Source: Pseudomonadota bacterium
Lineage (GTDB): Bacteria; Pseudomonadota; Alphaproteobacteria; Rhizobiales; Hyphomicrobiaceae
Length of the DNA stretch: 12,500 bases
Direction of reading: 5' to 3'
Assembly: GCA_023428365.1 (NCBI GenBank)
Contig: JAEYYQ010000254.1
Location: 1-12,500 of the forward strand
Shown: one piece after another, positions 1 to 7,616 of the stretch
How the letters are laid out: every line of letters begins with the position of its first letter
Numbering within the stretch: the stretch's first letter is position 1
Position numbers and translations under genes: made by a program
The notes under the pieces: generated by a model
Seen by the model: the letters and a program-made list of their open reading frames with translations, nothing else
Databases searched by the model: none
Told to the model about the DNA's origin: nothing

Positions 1-2
1 GC

Positions 3-140
3 GATGACACGCGCTGCAAGTCCGCTAATTATTTTCGCAGTACGAGGTTGCGCGAGCCCGACAAAACAGCGAATTTGAAAAATGTCGGGAACGCGCTTTC
101 GACGGATACGTTGCTGTTGCTGTCAGAGGCCGCTGTTTAA
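3..140 (+). CDS. Possible 3' end of a gene starting before the window
   Basis: This frame is open from the window edge to a TAA at 138-140 and would give a 45-residue tail ending in a Leu/Ala-rich stretch (LLLLSEAAV). The two other forward frames are closed by stops in this stretch. I recognise no motif, and a 45-codon open frame can occur by chance in GC-rich DNA, so this is a weak call. Sequence to the left would settle it. Confidence 0.25.
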   Translation, partial: DDTRCKSANYFRSTRLREPDKTANLKNVGNALSTDTLLLLSEAAV

Positions 141-192
141 TCGAGATGAGTGACGTTATCAAAAAGAAAGGACCACACGGTAAAGAGACGAC

Positions 193-197
193 AGGAG
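193..197 (+). promoter_or_regulatory. Shine-Dalgarno AGGAG for the Rho-N-like protein
   Basis: AGGAG lies five bases before the ATG at 203. The earlier in-frame ATG at 146 has only a poor match upstream (TTTAATCGAG). This site is why I place the start at 203. Confidence 0.45.
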
Positions 198-202
198 ATG
201 CG

Positions 203-553
203 ATGAGTGAGTCCGAACGCGAACACATCGGAAGCGACACCAATCGCGAGACGGAGTCACTCGACACCAGCATCGCGCTAGAGAGCGACGACATTGCAGC
301 ACTCCTGCTTGTTCTTCCCGACGAGATCCGCCGCAGATTGAGAAAAACCAAAGGCAAGGGTGTTCCGAGCATCAGGGGGCATGTGCGTTACGCCGGGCGC
401 GGACGCGGCATTCCCTACGTTCACCCCGAAGTGAGTGACTTCAACATCAAACGGACGAAGGCCGACCTCTACGAAGAGGCCGTACGCTGCGACATTCCCG
501 GCCGTTCGCGTATGACGAAGAGCGAACTCGAATGTGCGGTTGGCGCTTGCTGA
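203..553 (+). CDS. Small protein with Rho-N/HeH-like C-terminal motif
   Basis: This is a 116-residue protein if it starts at ATG 203, or 135 residues from ATG 146. I prefer 203 because of its AGGAG site. The N-terminal third is acidic and polar (SESEREH..., TNRETESLD). A basic middle follows with RRRLRKTKGKG and GRGRG. The last 30 residues (about 85-114) read TKADLYEEA...DIPGRSRMTKSELECAV, which fits the helix-extended-loop-helix pattern of Rho termination factor N-terminal or SAP-like domains (xLyexAxxxxIpGRSkMsKxEL). Such domains usually bind nucleic acid, so a DNA- or RNA-associated role is plausible but inferred. There is no signal peptide or membrane segment. It sits alone, 143 bp upstream of ycjX on the same strand, and its relation to that gene is unknown. 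Confidence 0.72.
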   Translation: MSESEREHIGSDTNRETESLDTSIALESDDIAALLLVLPDEIRRRLRKTKGKGVPSIRGHVRYAGRGRGIPYVHPEVSDFNIKRTKADLYEEAVRCDIPGRSRMTKSELECAVGAC

Positions 554-643
554 CCGGCATCTGAGACGCCTGCGTTAACCTCTGCCCGCTCCGATCCGCA
601 TATCGGCCTGCATTTCTCTGTCTGCTGGGCCTTGTGCTGATCC

Positions 644-679
644 CAGTGAAGCGCCACGTTGCCCGCGACAGCTTCACTG
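644..679 (+). repeat. 9-bp perfect inverted repeat in the ycjX leader
   Basis: Arms CAGTGAAGC (644-652) and GCTTCACTG (671-679) are exactly complementary and flank an 18-base spacer. Within the spacer, GTTG and CGAC can pair further with one G-U pair. The repeat ends 17 bases before the TTG start of ycjX and 3 bases before its probable GAGAG ribosome site. No T-run follows, so it does not look like a classic terminator. It could be an operator or an mRNA hairpin that affects translation; I cannot tell which. Confidence 0.5.
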
Positions 680-696
680 CATGAGAGCACACTTCG

Positions 697-2163
697 TTGC
701 GCCTGAACGACATTACCGACGGCACCATCGACGCTCTGAAAAACGCGGGCGCCTATCTCACAGATCTCGCCACTCCGACGCTGCGGCTCGGCGTTACCGG
801 GCTTTCGCGATCCGGCAAGACCGTGTTCATCACCGCGCTGATCCGGAATCTGACGGCAGGCGGCCGATTGCCGTTCTTCGCGCCTTATGCAGAAGGCCGT
901 GAACTGCGTGCCTATCTGCAGCCGCAACCTGACGATAACGTTCCTCGCTTCGACTATGAGGCCCACATCTCGGCACTGACCGGAGATCCGCCACGGTGGC
1001 CGGAAAGCACGCGGCACGTCAGCGAACTGCGCGTCACTATCGAATATCAGCCGTCAAATGTTGTATGGCGTGCCGTCACGCCGGGCCGGCTTCACGTCGA
1101 TATCGTCGATTATCCCGGCGAGTGGCTGCTGGATCTCGGACTGCTCGACCAGACATATGAAGAGTGGTCCAAGGAAGCGTTGATGCTCGCGCGCGAGCCG
1201 GGGCGTCACCCATCGGCGCGCAGCTGGCTCTCACATCTCCAGACACTCGACCCAGCCGCGGCGCTCAATGAGCAGGTCGCGCTGGAAGCTGCGCGCATCT
1301 TCACCGATTACCTCAACGCCGCGCGCGCCGCCGAACCCGCGCTGTCGACGCTTGGCCCCGGCCGCTTCCTGCTCCCCGGCGAACTTGCCGGTTCACCATT
1401 GCTGACATTCGTGCCGCTCGACATGCCCGATGGTTGGACAATCCCGCGGGAGTCTGTCGCCGCGATGATGCAGCGCCGGTTCGAGAGCTACAAAACGCAC
1501 GTCGTCAAACCATTCTTCCGCGAACACTTCAGCCGTCTCGATCGGCAGATCGTACTGATCGACGTGCTTGCCGCGCTGAACGCCGGACCGAGCGCAACGA
1601 CGGATCTGAGCCGCGCGCTCGAAGCATCGCTGCGGGCCTTTCGACCGGGCGCGCGCAGTTGGCTGGCGAGCATCCTGCCGCGCCGGATCGACCGCATTCT
1701 ATTTGCGGCCAGCAAGGCCGATCATCTGCCGAGCAGCAGCCACGACCGGCTCGAAGCCATTCTTCGTCTGATGACGGAGCAAGCCGCAGCCCGTGCGACG
1801 TTCGCCGGTGCCTCCGTCGGTGTGATTGCGATGGCCGCGCTACGAGCGACACGGGAAGTCGAGGCGCAGCACAAAGGTGAGAAGATGGCCTGCATTCGCG
1901 GGGTGCCGCTCGCGGGCCAGCGCATCGGCAATCAGACATTCGATGGTAAATCTGAGGTCGCGCTGTTTCCCGGCGATCTGCCCGCCGATCCCCGTCAACT
2001 CCTCGTGCCGGGACCGGATAGCGCGCCCGGCGCCGTTCAGTTCATACGCTTCCGGCCTCCCCGTCTCGCCCGCCTGCCTTGGGTCGCTGGTGATCCGCAG
2101 CCCTGGCCTCACGTGCGGCTCGACCGTGCCCTGCAGTTTCTGATCGGAGACCGCCTGTCATGA
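697..2163 (+). CDS. ycjX: YcjX-family P-loop NTPase (DUF463)
   Basis: This is a 488-residue soluble protein, close to the roughly 465 residues of E. coli YcjX. The GTPase-like motifs are clear: Walker A GLSRSGKT at residues 35-42, a DYPGEW G3-type motif at 138-143, and SKAD at 339-342, resembling the nucleotide-specifying N/TKxD motif. It starts with TTG. An in-frame TGA at 682-684 blocks any earlier start, and the next GTG (822) falls after Walker A, so TTG 697 is effectively forced; GAGAG at 683-687 is the likely ribosome site. In E. coli, ycjX and ycjF lie beside the phage-shock psp genes and belong to that regulon, but the biochemical role is unsettled. Here it overlaps the next gene by ATGA, which keeps the same pair together. 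I see no sigma-54 type -24/-12 element upstream. Confidence 0.93.
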   Translation: MRLNDITDGTIDALKNAGAYLTDLATPTLRLGVTGLSRSGKTVFITALIRNLTAGGRLPFFAPYAEGRELRAYLQPQPDDNVPRFDYEAHISALTGDPPRWPESTRHVSELRVTIEYQPSNVVWRAVTPGRLHVDIVDYPGEWLLDLGLLDQTYEEWSKEALMLAREPGRHPSARSWLSHLQTLDPAAALNEQVALEAARIFTDYLNAARAAEPALSTLGPGRFLLPGELAGSPLLTFVPLDMPDGWTIPRESVAAMMQRRFESYKTHVVKPFFREHFSRLDRQIVLIDVLAALNAGPSATTDLSRALEASLRAFRPGARSWLASILPRRIDRILFAASKADHLPSSSHDRLEAILRLMTEQAAARATFAGASVGVIAMAALRATREVEAQHKGEKMACIRGVPLAGQRIGNQTFDGKSEVALFPGDLPADPRQLLVPGPDSAPGAVQFIRFRPPRLARLPWVAGDPQPWPHVRLDRALQFLIGDRLS

Positions 2164-3179
2164 CGGCCGAGACACCTCATCGCACGCCACGGATTTTCGA
2201 TCCAAACGATCCGGCTTTGGTCGATGAACCTTCATCCTCGTCTTCTTCTTCGGGTGCGGATGAGCCATATGCCGACAATCCTGATGCGACCGCCTCCCCT
2301 TCCGTTCTCCCTCCGCGCGGTATCAAATGGGGTGCCATACTTGGCTCGGCGATCCTGGGACTGGCCGCGCTCGCCTTCAGCTTATGGCTGACCCGTTTTG
2401 TCACCGACGCTCTCGCGCGCGACGATCTCATCGGCTGGACGGCGACCGCACTCGTGGCCATCGCTGCAATTGCGGCCTTGGCGATCGTGCTGCGCGAGAC
2501 CATCGGGCTGATGCGGCTGCGTAAGCTCGGACGTCTGCGTCGCGATCTGGAAGCCAGCCTCGATGCCCGCGATACGCGGCAAGAGAAAGAACACCTCCGG
2601 GATCTCATGAGTTCGTTCTCCAATCGCGACGACCTGCGATGGAGCATCGCACGGTTCCGCGATCACGAGGGCGATGTGCGCGACCCTGGTGATCTTGCGA
2701 GGCTCGCAGACCGCGAAATCTTTGCCCCTCTCGATCAGCGCGCCAAGCGCATCGTTTTAACGTCGGCCAAGCGCGTCAGCGTCGTCACCGCGATCAGCTC
2801 GATGCCGCTCGTCGACGTCGTGTTCGTACTGGTCGAGAACCTGCGGATGCTGCGCACGCTGGCCACGCTCTACGGTGGCCGCCCGGGCGTAATGGCTGCC
2901 CTCAAGCTCGGCCGCATGGTGGTGACGCATCTCGTTGCAACCGGCGGCGTGGCGCTGACCGATGATCTGCTAGGTCAATTTCTCGGCCAGGATTTACTGC
3001 GCCGGCTGTCACGTCGTCTCGGTGAAGGCGCCTTCAACGGCGCCATGACGGCGCGGATCGGGACCGCCGCAATTCAGGTGATCCGTCCCCTGCCGTTTCT
3101 CGATGCGCCACCGGTGCGGGTTCGGGATTTCCTCTCCGAACTGTTTCGCACTTTGCCCGTCGGCAAGGGAAAGTCTTGA
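2160..3179 (+). CDS. YcjF/TIGR01620-family membrane protein (DUF697)
   Basis: This is a 339-residue inner-membrane protein translationally coupled to the YcjX gene: its ATG (2160-2162) overlaps the upstream TGA (2161-2163). GGAG at 2146-2149 lies ten bases before the start. The N-terminus is polar, with a seven-serine run at about residues 25-31. Two strong membrane segments follow at about 55-78 and 90-112, then a charged region rich in Arg and Asp. The C-terminal DUF697-like domain (about 195-330) has hydrophobic stretches around 205-226 and 252-270. Length and layout match E. coli YcjF (about 353 residues). It presumably works with the YcjX NTPase at the membrane, by conserved pairing rather than proven mechanism. 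It faces opgH tail to tail, with a 23-bp gap that shows no terminator hairpin. Confidence 0.9.
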   Translation: MTAETPHRTPRIFDPNDPALVDEPSSSSSSSGADEPYADNPDATASPSVLPPRGIKWGAILGSAILGLAALAFSLWLTRFVTDALARDDLIGWTATALVAIAAIAALAIVLRETIGLMRLRKLGRLRRDLEASLDARDTRQEKEHLRDLMSSFSNRDDLRWSIARFRDHEGDVRDPGDLARLADREIFAPLDQRAKRIVLTSAKRVSVVTAISSMPLVDVVFVLVENLRMLRTLATLYGGRPGVMAALKLGRMVVTHLVATGGVALTDDLLGQFLGQDLLRRLSRRLGEGAFNGAMTARIGTAAIQVIRPLPFLDAPPVRVRDFLSELFRTLPVGKGKS

Positions 3180-3202
3180 GCGCAAAATAGAGAGCTTTGA
3201 GT

Positions 3203-5140
3203 TTACGCCGCACGCGTCATAGGCGGCTCCAGAGCCGGCAACGGATCGCGGGCCCAGATCTCAGCGCGCCTGCGTGCGCTGAGCAGGATGGGCGGTGGCG
3301 ACAGGTCATCCTTGGTCGACAGCAGATACGAGAGCAGGCGCCCCGAGCAACGGGCAGTCCACCATCCGATCAGCGCCGACAGCGACAATCCGAGAATTAC
3401 CGGCGCCATCCAGCCCATGAGACTGACAGAGACGGTAAAGCTCAGCGCCGCCATCGCGAGACCAATCAGAATATGCCAGGCATGAAAGCGGAAGGCCTCC
3501 AGCATGCGGATGCCGGTCTCGCCCCGCTGCTGCGGCTTCCAGCCGGCATCCATGCCAATCAAGATTTGAGACACTGCGGTCGTCTGCGTCGCCATCAGGA
3601 TCGGTGCGATCAGCATCGAGAATAGCGTTTCGACAATGACGCCGCCGGTTACACGTGCCGCACCACCGCGCTCGCCAGCCGCAGCCACACGACGCAACTC
3701 CAGGATCAGGCCCACGGCCTTCGGGAGCAACACCACCGCCATGGTCGCCAGGAACAACCGGAATGCCGCTCCGGGATCAACCACTGGCCAGATCGGAAAG
3801 AGAGACTTCCCATCCAGGAAGTAACTCGGAATGACATGCGTTCCCTGCAGCGCCAGCACGATGCCGACAGCCAGCGACAGTCCCCAAATCGCGGAGACGA
3901 GGTAGGCCGTCGCGCCCATCAGCAGATGAATCCGACCCATCACAGTCAGACCGCGACGGCTAACGATGTTGAGATGCTGAAGGTTGCCCTGAGCCCAGCG
4001 TCGGTCACGAACGACCAGTTCGACCAAACCTGGAGGCGCACCTTCGTAAGAGCCCTCCAGTGACGGCGCCATGTGCACTTCCCACCCGGCGCGCGTCAGC
4101 AGGGCCGCCTCGACGAAATCATGGCTCTGGACGTGCCCACCGAACGGCGGACGTCCCGGCAGTTCCGGTAAGCCTGCAGCCGAGGCAAACGCACCCGTGC
4201 GGATGATCGCGTTGTGTCCCCAGTAGTTGCCCTCGTGCTGTTGCCACGCGGCAATGCCGCTGGACACCGCCGGCCCGTAGACGCCAGCCGCAAACTGCTG
4301 CAGCCGCTGGAAGATGGTTTGCCCGCCGACGAGGCGGGGAACGGTCTGGATGAGACCGGCACGCGGGTTCCGGTCCATCGCCAGCGCCAGTCGGACCAGC
4401 GTATCGCCGGACATGACGCTGTCGGCATCGAAACAGACGAAATAATCATAGCCGGCGCCGAACCGCTCAACCCAGTCGTGGATGTTGCCGGACTTCTTCG
4501 CCGTATTCTCACGACGGCGGCGATAATAAACCGGCACAACATCGCTCAGCCGTTGTGCCAGCGTCGCGAACACGGCCTCTTCCCGCTGACCGGCTTCCGC
4601 GCTTCGGCTGTCGCTGAGGATGAACACCTCGAAGTTTGACGTCTTACCCAGCGACGCCAAATCCTCCGCTATCGCCTCGATCGTACCGGCAATTGTGGCA
4701 GTGTCCTCGTGGTAGACCGGAAACAGCAACGCGGTGCGCCCCTGAATCTCGCCGGACGTGTCGGGCAATTCGAGCGTGTCGTGACGCTCGCCAGCAAACA
4801 GCGGCATTAACCCAATCGCTGCCGACAGCGAACCCAGCGCGATCCACCCGAACGCCAGTGTCGACAGAATCAGGAACACCACCTGCAGTGGCGTGATTTG
4901 AACGAACGACAGCACCGCATACAGTTCGCGCGCAAAGCCGTAAGTGAGCAGGAGGCCGCCGCCAAACAGCGCAGCCCGCGTCACCCACTGCCCATCAGAA
5001 GGGGCAGACTTACGAGCCAGGCGTTTGTTGAAATCCTGAAGAGGCATCAACATCGACTGCTCGGGCGGCAGCATGGAGCGCCCAGCATCACGCGAGCTGT
5101 TGGCTGCTTCCATCGGGCAAACCGAGGGTGATTGTCTCAT
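3203..5140 (-). CDS. opgH: Glucan glucosyltransferase OpgH (MdoH)
   Basis: This is a 645-residue inner-membrane family 2 glycosyltransferase that, in its family, builds the linear beta-1,2-glucose backbone of osmoregulated periplasmic glucans from UDP-glucose. All processive GT2 landmarks are present: D177 in FILSDS, the DAD motif at D238/D240, D341 in QSHDFVEA, and RDRRWAQGN at 378-386, equivalent to the QxxRW motif. Membrane segments lie at about 52-75 and 83-112 before the catalytic domain, and at about 402-430, 458-480, 503-525, 555-575 and 577-595 after it. It is shorter than E. coli OpgH (847), mainly from smaller termini, as is common in alphaproteobacteria. The ATG overlaps the opgG stop (ATGA), and GGA lies seven bases upstream within opgG, so translation is probably coupled. 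Confidence 0.96.
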   Translation of the reverse strand: MRQSPSVCPMEAANSSRDAGRSMLPPEQSMLMPLQDFNKRLARKSAPSDGQWVTRAALFGGGLLLTYGFARELYAVLSFVQITPLQVVFLILSTLAFGWIALGSLSAAIGLMPLFAGERHDTLELPDTSGEIQGRTALLFPVYHEDTATIAGTIEAIAEDLASLGKTSNFEVFILSDSRSAEAGQREEAVFATLAQRLSDVVPVYYRRRRENTAKKSGNIHDWVERFGAGYDYFVCFDADSVMSGDTLVRLALAMDRNPRAGLIQTVPRLVGGQTIFQRLQQFAAGVYGPAVSSGIAAWQQHEGNYWGHNAIIRTGAFASAAGLPELPGRPPFGGHVQSHDFVEAALLTRAGWEVHMAPSLEGSYEGAPPGLVELVVRDRRWAQGNLQHLNIVSRRGLTVMGRIHLLMGATAYLVSAIWGLSLAVGIVLALQGTHVIPSYFLDGKSLFPIWPVVDPGAAFRLFLATMAVVLLPKAVGLILELRRVAAAGERGGAARVTGGVIVETLFSMLIAPILMATQTTAVSQILIGMDAGWKPQQRGETGIRMLEAFRFHAWHILIGLAMAALSFTVSVSLMGWMAPVILGLSLSALIGWWTARCSGRLLSYLLSTKDDLSPPPILLSARRRAEIWARDPLPALEPPMTRAA

Positions 5141-6816
5141 GTCTTCGTCCAGCGATAGAGCCAGCTTTCGGAGACTGAACGCTCGCCATTCTTAAGAACA
5201 AGCCGAAGCTCGATCAGATCCGCCGAATTCGGCTGAAGTTCAAAAGTGCACCGGACACCGCCGATATCGGGATGCCGCTGAAGCACAACATTCGAAACTG
5301 TCCCCGCGCTGGCGGTAACATCGGCAGCCGGCAACTCAGCGGCGTCCTTAAGCGCGGGACCATCGAAATCCACGATAAAGATGACGCTGCCTTTGCGCCC
5401 TTTGCCGCGACGCGTCTTACGCACACGCGCGCCGGCCCAAGCCACTGGAACCGAGTCGCCCCATGTCAGCCGGTAGGCAAAAGCATACGGCTTGCCGCTT
5501 TCCTGCGTGCGGGCCGGCCGCCAGAACGCAATGATATTGTCGTGAATTTCCTCATCGGCCGGAATTTCAATCAGCTCGATATAGCCATCGCCCCATCCGC
5601 CACGAGGCTCGACCCACACTGTTGGCCGAGTTTCGTAATGGGCATCCAGATCCTCGAAGTTCGAGAAACTCCGGTCGCGCTGCGACAGTCCGAATCCTTT
5701 CGGATCCCGATCGATGAAAGCACTCACCTGCAGCAGCTTGGGATTGGTTAACGGCCGCCAGATGCGCTCACCGTTACCGTTCAGAATAGCAAGACCCTCG
5801 CTGTCGTGAACTGCGGGGCGATAGTCGGCGCCATTGCGCCGGTGCGCCGCCCCGTGCAGGAACATGCTCGTCAGCGGCGCAAGTCCGAGGTGCGGGATAT
5901 CACGACGAGGATAGAGCGTCGCCTCGACATCCATCACCGTTGCCTGGCCGGGTTGAATCGAAAAGCGATAGGCGCCCGTCGTCGACGGGCTATCGAGTAG
6001 CGCGTGCACAATGATCGCCTGGGCACCGGCTGCGGGCTTCTCGATCCAGAACGCGCGGAAAATCGGAAATTCCTCGCCCGGCGGCTTGGCGGTATTGATC
6101 GCCAGCCCGCGCGCAGACAATCCATAGCTCTGCTCTCTCCCGACGGCGCGAAAGTAGGTCGCACCCTGAAAAACAGCATACTCATTCATCACATCCGACC
6201 GGTTGATCGGACCGTGAATGCGAAACCCCGAAAATCCGAATGGAGCGGCCTGCGGCGCGTTGCTGATTTGCGGGCCAATCGAAAACAGCGTCCCGTCGGC
6301 TTTGAGCTGGCGCGCGCGCTGTCCCTCGACGATCCAGATCTCGACCGGCGTATCGTAGAGGTAGCCCAGCGCGAACAGCTGCAGCTCGAAATCGAGTTTC
6401 TCTCCGCGCCAGATCGCTTGCTCCTGACGGAAGCGAATGTCGCGATACTGCTCGGGAGTGAGCTTATCGAAAGGCTCCGGCAATTCCATTTGCGGCCGCG
6501 CGAAGGAACGCTGGGCTAGCTGATACGCCGCGTTCTTCACGAAATCCGTGTTGAACGCCTCACCGTCCTGCGGGCCGGCACTACCTTGCGCCTGAGCAGC
6601 ATCGCTGAGCCAATTGATCGCCGGAATACCACCCGCGAGGGCCCACGCTAAAGTGCTCTGCAGAGCCGAGCGCCGGCTCATGCCAGAACCAATCATTCCC
6701 AGATGTCCTGATGTCCTCAGACTTGTCTCCCTTGACGGACTGGAAGCTCGAACAGCTACGCCTGAGCCTGCCGCCGGATCATGGCTGCCCGTGCTCTGAC
6801 GCTGATCATTCCCCAT
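5137..6816 (-). CDS. opgG: Periplasmic glucan biosynthesis protein OpgG/OpgD (MdoG)
   Basis: This is the periplasmic partner of OpgH, which processes the beta-glucan backbone; the E. coli paralogue OpgD is reported to be a beta-1,2-glucanase. The MdoG fold is recognisable along its length, for instance WVEPRGGWG (401-409), IPADEEIHDN and the FAYRLTWG stretch that follows. From ATG 6816 it has 559 residues; AAGGA lies ten bases upstream. A TTG at 6825 would add three residues. A signal sequence begins only at residue 46 or so: MSRRSAL (twin arginines 48-49), a hydrophobic stretch, then AQA at 74-76 as a cleavage site. That pattern is Tat-like and closer to OpgD than to Sec-exported OpgG. A start at ATG 6696, with AGGA nine bases before it, would give 519 residues and a normal-length signal, and may be the true one. 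First gene of the opgGH operon. Confidence 0.94.
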   Translation of the reverse strand: MGNDQRQSTGSHDPAAGSGVAVRASSPSRETSLRTSGHLGMIGSGMSRRSALQSTLAWALAGGIPAINWLSDAAQAQGSAGPQDGEAFNTDFVKNAAYQLAQRSFARPQMELPEPFDKLTPEQYRDIRFRQEQAIWRGEKLDFELQLFALGYLYDTPVEIWIVEGQRARQLKADGTLFSIGPQISNAPQAAPFGFSGFRIHGPINRSDVMNEYAVFQGATYFRAVGREQSYGLSARGLAINTAKPPGEEFPIFRAFWIEKPAAGAQAIIVHALLDSPSTTGAYRFSIQPGQATVMDVEATLYPRRDIPHLGLAPLTSMFLHGAAHRRNGADYRPAVHDSEGLAILNGNGERIWRPLTNPKLLQVSAFIDRDPKGFGLSQRDRSFSNFEDLDAHYETRPTVWVEPRGGWGDGYIELIEIPADEEIHDNIIAFWRPARTQESGKPYAFAYRLTWGDSVPVAWAGARVRKTRRGKGRKGSVIFIVDFDGPALKDAAELPAADVTASAGTVSNVVLQRHPDIGGVRCTFELQPNSADLIELRLVLKNGERSVSESWLYRWTKT

Positions 6817-6855
6817 CCACGCCAAGTCCTTGAAGGGATACCATTTCTGCGAATG

Positions 6856-6883
6856 ATTAGTGAGTCGGACTATTGGGAAACAA
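6856..6883 (-). promoter_or_regulatory. Weak sigma-70-like promoter candidate for opgG
   Basis: On the minus strand, TTGTTT (6883-6878) and ACTAAT (6861-6856) are 16 bases apart, about 40 bp ahead of the opgG ATG. The matches are 3/6 and 4/6 to the E. coli consensus, so this is only a candidate. opgG could also be read through from the cupin gene upstream on the same strand. Confidence 0.2.
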
Positions 6884-6951
6884 TGTGGCGTTTTTTCCTA
6901 TCGTGAGCAGGTGCAATACGACGGCGGACGGATGGTCGTTTGCATGTCGCG

Positions 6952-7470
6952 TCATTGCCACAGCAAGACCAACCCTTGCCCAGGCCCTGCAATCGGATCG
7001 ACGGACGGCAATCCGACCGTCGGTATGGAGCCCAGAGCGACGGCGCGGTCGGCCGCATTGGCGCGTCTCAAATCAACATCGTTCTGGCCTTCCGGGTAGG
7101 CGCCAACGACGACAAGTCCTGGCCGCTGGTCACGCCGGCAGTGGCCGACCCCAACGGGGATGGTAACGGCGTCACCGGCTTCGATCGACAACACAGGCCC
7201 TGTTGCACCGCCGAATTGAACCTCGGCCGATCCTGCCGCGATACCCAACACTTCGTGGCAGGTCGAATGGTAGTGCTGGAACGAATAGATGCCGTTGACC
7301 CATCCATGGCCCCAGCCGTGTCTGGCGAAAAGCTCCTGAAACAACCCGACCGCCTCGTCCTCGGATCGTGACCGGCCGATGGCGGAGCGATAGACAACGA
7401 GCGGCAACCGATCGTTGTTCGGGATCATCCCGTCGTCTTTCAGCAAGAAGGTTTCGATCTGCAAGGTCAT
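6952..7470 (-). CDS. YjlB-type cupin protein (COG4297)
   Basis: This is a 172-residue single-domain cupin. It opens with the family's ETFLLKDDGMIPNN and LPLVVYR stretches. The metal-site motif HYHSTCHE has H66, H68, H72 and E73, and the second cupin motif supplies GDAVTIPVGVGH with H110. VVGAYPEGQ follows, as in Bacillus YjlB. These residues would hold a divalent metal, but the family's substrate is unknown, so no reaction is assigned. The ATG at 7470 lacks a good ribosome site, yet the conserved ETF..KDDG region begins at residue 6, which supports it. It lies 135 bp upstream of opgG on the same strand and is divergent from the small membrane protein gene. A functional link to glucan synthesis is not established. 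Confidence 0.85.
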   Translation of the reverse strand: MTLQIETFLLKDDGMIPNNDRLPLVVYRSAIGRSRSEDEAVGLFQELFARHGWGHGWVNGIYSFQHYHSTCHEVLGIAAGSAEVQFGGATGPVLSIEAGDAVTIPVGVGHCRRDQRPGLVVVGAYPEGQNDVDLRRANAADRAVALGSIPTVGLPSVDPIAGPGQGLVLLWQ

Positions 7471-7540
7471 GGGGTCATTTACCTATGGCCGGCACCTGTG
7501 GCCCGGCGGTGTCAGCCAGACAATGTGCGTACGGGGTGCA

Positions 7541-7568
7541 TTGCAGCGTCATCGGCCGTGTGTACTAT
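7541..7568 (+). promoter_or_regulatory. Possible promoter for the small membrane protein gene
   Basis: TTGCAG (7541-7546) and TACTAT (7563-7568) are separated by 16 bases and lie about 50 bp before the ATG at 7617, in the 146-bp divergent space between this gene and the cupin. Spacing is good, but the hexamers match only partly. Confidence 0.25.
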
Positions 7569-7616
7569 CCCGCCGACGCGGCAAATGCGGCCGAGTTTGC
7601 GTGAGGGGGATATCGC

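Noticed and set aside
600..645. Sigma-54 promoter ahead of ycjX, expected by analogy with the enterobacterial psp regulon
   Set aside because: No GG-N10-GC pair with the right flanks is found; GG at 627-629 is not followed by GC at the right spacing.
447..1017. Open frames of 93 and 182 codons on the minus strand across the start of ycjX
   Set aside because: They are antisense to clear coding sequence with P-loop motifs, are rich in Arg, Ser, Gly and Gln as expected of shadow frames in GC-rich DNA, and show no recognisable domain.
2225..2252. Serine codon run as a functional simple repeat
   Set aside because: It mixes TCA, TCC, TCG and TCT codons, so it is a Ser-rich linker before the membrane segments rather than a slippage-prone repeat.
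3180..3202. Bidirectional terminator between the YcjF-like gene and opgH
   Set aside because: The 23 bp contain no inverted repeat of useful length.
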